In this document: positions 5,956-7,135 of the stretch, one piece after another
How positions within the stretch are numbered: the first letter of the stretch is position 1
Layout of the letters: every line of letters begins with the position of its first letter
Source of the DNA: JAKPAM01 sp047605425
GTDB lineage: Bacteria; Pseudomonadota; Gammaproteobacteria; Burkholderiales; Burkholderiaceae_E
Direction: 5' to 3'
Assembly (NCBI GenBank): GCA_047605425.1
Contig: JASGFT010000219.1
Span: forward strand, 1 to 7,135
Length of the DNA stretch: 7,135 nt
The notes under the pieces: generated by a model
Database searches by the model: none
What the model was told of the DNA's origin: nothing
What the model saw: the letters and a program-made list of their open reading frames with translations, nothing else
Position numbers and translations under genes: made by a program

Positions 5956-6395
5956 CGCCGCTCCCACACGCCGGCGTAGAAGCGCGCGATGTCCTGGAAC
6001 GCGCGATCGAGCGTCGCGTTGCCGCTGTGGACGGCCTTGATCGGCCCCTGACCGGTGACGAGCATCAACCGCGCCGACAGCGGCCAGCGCACGAAGCGCG
6101 CGCGCGAGATCTCGTGCCAACTGTACCGCCTGGGAAAGAGGCCGTCCTGGCGGATGCCCTGCCGGTCGATCGTCGTCTTGCCGGTGACGATGAACCAGCC
6201 GCTGGCCACGACGACGACGAACGCCGATCCGATCAGGACCAGCACCGGCGTCGCCACGTCGTGCCGCCACAGCACCCATCCGCCGTACAGCAGCAAGCCG
6301 ACGATCAGCTTGGCCGTCAGCAGCCGCGTGAACGGGCGATACGCGGGTCCGCTGACCGGCTGTTCGAACTGGCGCTCGGGCAGCAATGCCGTCAT
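5952..6395 (-). CDS. Small membrane protein: two TM helices and a possible bacterial PH-like domain
   Basis: This is a 147-aa inner-membrane protein of unknown function. Two hydrophobic segments (about 28-43 and 49-70) form a helical hairpin. They are followed by a soluble part with TTIDRQGIRQDG (74-85), RRYSWHEISRARFVRW (89-104) and a strand-rich stretch up to a C-terminal helix (about 127-140). The order of two helices, then a rule-like 'D..GI......SW.EI', is what membrane-anchored bacterial PH-domain (DUF304/YdbS-type) proteins look like, but the match is by eye only. The ATG at 6395 has AGGA about eight bases upstream. The gene begins 40 bp after the HMG-CoA lyase stop, and its TGA overlaps the hydrolase ATG, so the two are translated together. 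Confidence 0.78.
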   Translation of the reverse strand: MTALLPERQFEQPVSGPAYRPFTRLLTAKLIVGLLLYGGWVLWRHDVATPVLVLIGSAFVVVVASGWFIVTGKTTIDRQGIRQDGLFPRRYSWHEISRARFVRWPLSARLMLVTGQGPIKAVHSGNATLDRAFQDIARFYAGVWERR

Positions 6396-6435
6396 CCGGG
6401 AAGTCCTGCGCGAAAGGCGGCACTCGGTACGGGGC

Positions 6436-7135
6436 TCAGGCGGCGACCGCCGCGGCCTCGCGCATCCTGGTGGCCAGCGCGTTGCCGGCGCGCGAACCGC
6501 TCGGGCGGCCGAGGAATTCGGAGATCCACTGCCCGGCCATGACCAGCTTGCGCAGGTCGATGCCGGTCTCGATGCCCAGCCCGTGCAGCATGTAGACGAC
6601 GTCCTCGGTCGCGACGTTGCCGGTCGCGCCCTTGGCGTACGGGCAGCCGCCCAGGCCGGCGACCGACGCGTCGAAACGATGCATGCCGATCCGCAGGCAC
6701 GCGTAGACGTTGGCCAGCGCCTGCCCGTAGGTGTCGTGGAAGTGGCCGGAGATCTGCTCGAGCGGATACTCGCGCGCGGCCGCCTCGATCACGCGCGTGA
6801 CCTGCGACGGCGTGCCGACGCCGATCGTGTCGGCGATGCCGATCTCGTCGCAGCCCAGATCGCGCAGCCGCCGCACGACGTCGACGACCGCGCCGACCGG
6901 CACATCGCCCTGATAAGGACAACCGAACGCCGTCGACACCGCCGCGCGCAGCCACAGCCCGTTGGCCCGGGCGGCCTCGGCGACCGGCCGGAAGCGTTCG
7001 ATGCTCTCGGCGATCGAGCAATCGATATTGCGCTGCGAGAACGCCTCGCTGGCCGCGCCGAAGATCACGACCTCGGTCGCGCCGGCGTCCAGCGCGGCGT
7101 CGAAGCCTTTCATGTTGGGCGTCAGCACCGCGATG
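6436..7135 (-). CDS. mvaB: Hydroxymethylglutaryl-CoA lyase, C-terminal part (5' end outside window)
   Basis: This enzyme cleaves 3-hydroxy-3-methylglutaryl-CoA to acetyl-CoA and acetoacetate, the last step of leucine breakdown, and is a cytoplasmic TIM-barrel protein needing a divalent metal. The window holds about 233 residues, open to its right edge. It contains the family signature SVAGLGGCPY (6637-6666) with the active-site cysteine, followed by AKGATGNVATED. The metal-binding His pair is in SGHFHDTYGQ. An upstream IAVLTPNMKG strand and the segment VVIFGAASEAFSQRNI also match the family. The frame continues past GTG 7128 to the edge, and the family is about 300 aa, so roughly 70 N-terminal residues are missing. 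Its stop lies 40 bp before the small membrane protein. In many proteobacteria it sits with other leucine-catabolism genes, which would then lie to the right. Confidence 0.93.
   Translation of the reverse strand, partial: IAVLTPNMKGFDAALDAGATEVVIFGAASEAFSQRNIDCSIAESIERFRPVAEAARANGLWLRAAVSTAFGCPYQGDVPVGAVVDVVRRLRDLGCDEIGIADTIGVGTPSQVTRVIEAAAREYPLEQISGHFHDTYGQALANVYACLRIGMHRFDASVAGLGGCPYAKGATGNVATEDVVYMLHGLGIETGIDLRKLVMAGQWISEFLGRPSGSRAGNALATRMREAAAVAA

Noticed and set aside
3582..5979. Long + strand frames (3582-4466, 3689-5323, 4855-5979)
   Set aside because: Arg/His/Ala-rich shadows of the transferase and hydrolase genes, without recognisable domains.
6396..6435. Possible terminator or promoter between the HMG-CoA lyase and the PH-like protein
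   Set aside because: The 40-bp gap shows no stem with a T-run and no convincing promoter elements; only a Shine-Dalgarno-like AGGA is visible.

Overview
This is a very GC-rich, densely coded window. Its codon use (strong G/C at third positions), compact overlapping genes and gene families suggest a high-GC proteobacterium, most likely a betaproteobacterium of the Burkholderiales. That assignment is inference from style, not from a marker gene. There are no RNA genes, mobile elements, CRISPR arrays or phage genes.

Left half, + strand (1-2516). A few codons of an upstream gene end at 35. They overlap the GTG start of a FabG-type 3-oxoacyl-ACP reductase (32-770) in a GTGA junction. The reductase frame is broken at a run of 11 C directly after its start; one base fewer joins the start to the Rossmann motif. 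A UbiE/MenG-like SAM methyltransferase (802-1614) follows, then, after an 86-bp gap, a second and divergent short-chain dehydrogenase/reductase (1701-2516).

Right half, - strand (7135 down to 2568). Six genes read leftwards and converge on the first group: the 3' part of hydroxymethylglutaryl-CoA lyase, a small two-TM protein with a possible PH-like domain, a metallo-beta-lactamase-fold hydrolase, a PlsC-type acyltransferase, a family-2 glycosyltransferase and a BamE-like lipoprotein. The middle four are very tightly coupled (ATGA overlap, GTGA overlap, 3-bp gap). The junction at 2517-2567 holds only a weak GC-rich hairpin.

How they may work together: a ketoacyl reductase, a methyltransferase, a lipid acyltransferase and a GT2 are the kinds of accessory gene seen in aryl polyene/xanthomonadin-type clusters, where a methylated polyene acyl chain is built on an ACP and then attached to an outer-membrane glycolipid. 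No ketosynthase, ACP, dehydratase or aryl-activating enzyme lies inside the window, so this is a hypothesis about what lies to the left. The HMG-CoA lyase belongs to leucine/acyl-CoA catabolism and may simply be an upstream neighbour. The two points most worth checking are the C-tract frame break and the coupled hydrolase-acyltransferase-glycosyltransferase set.
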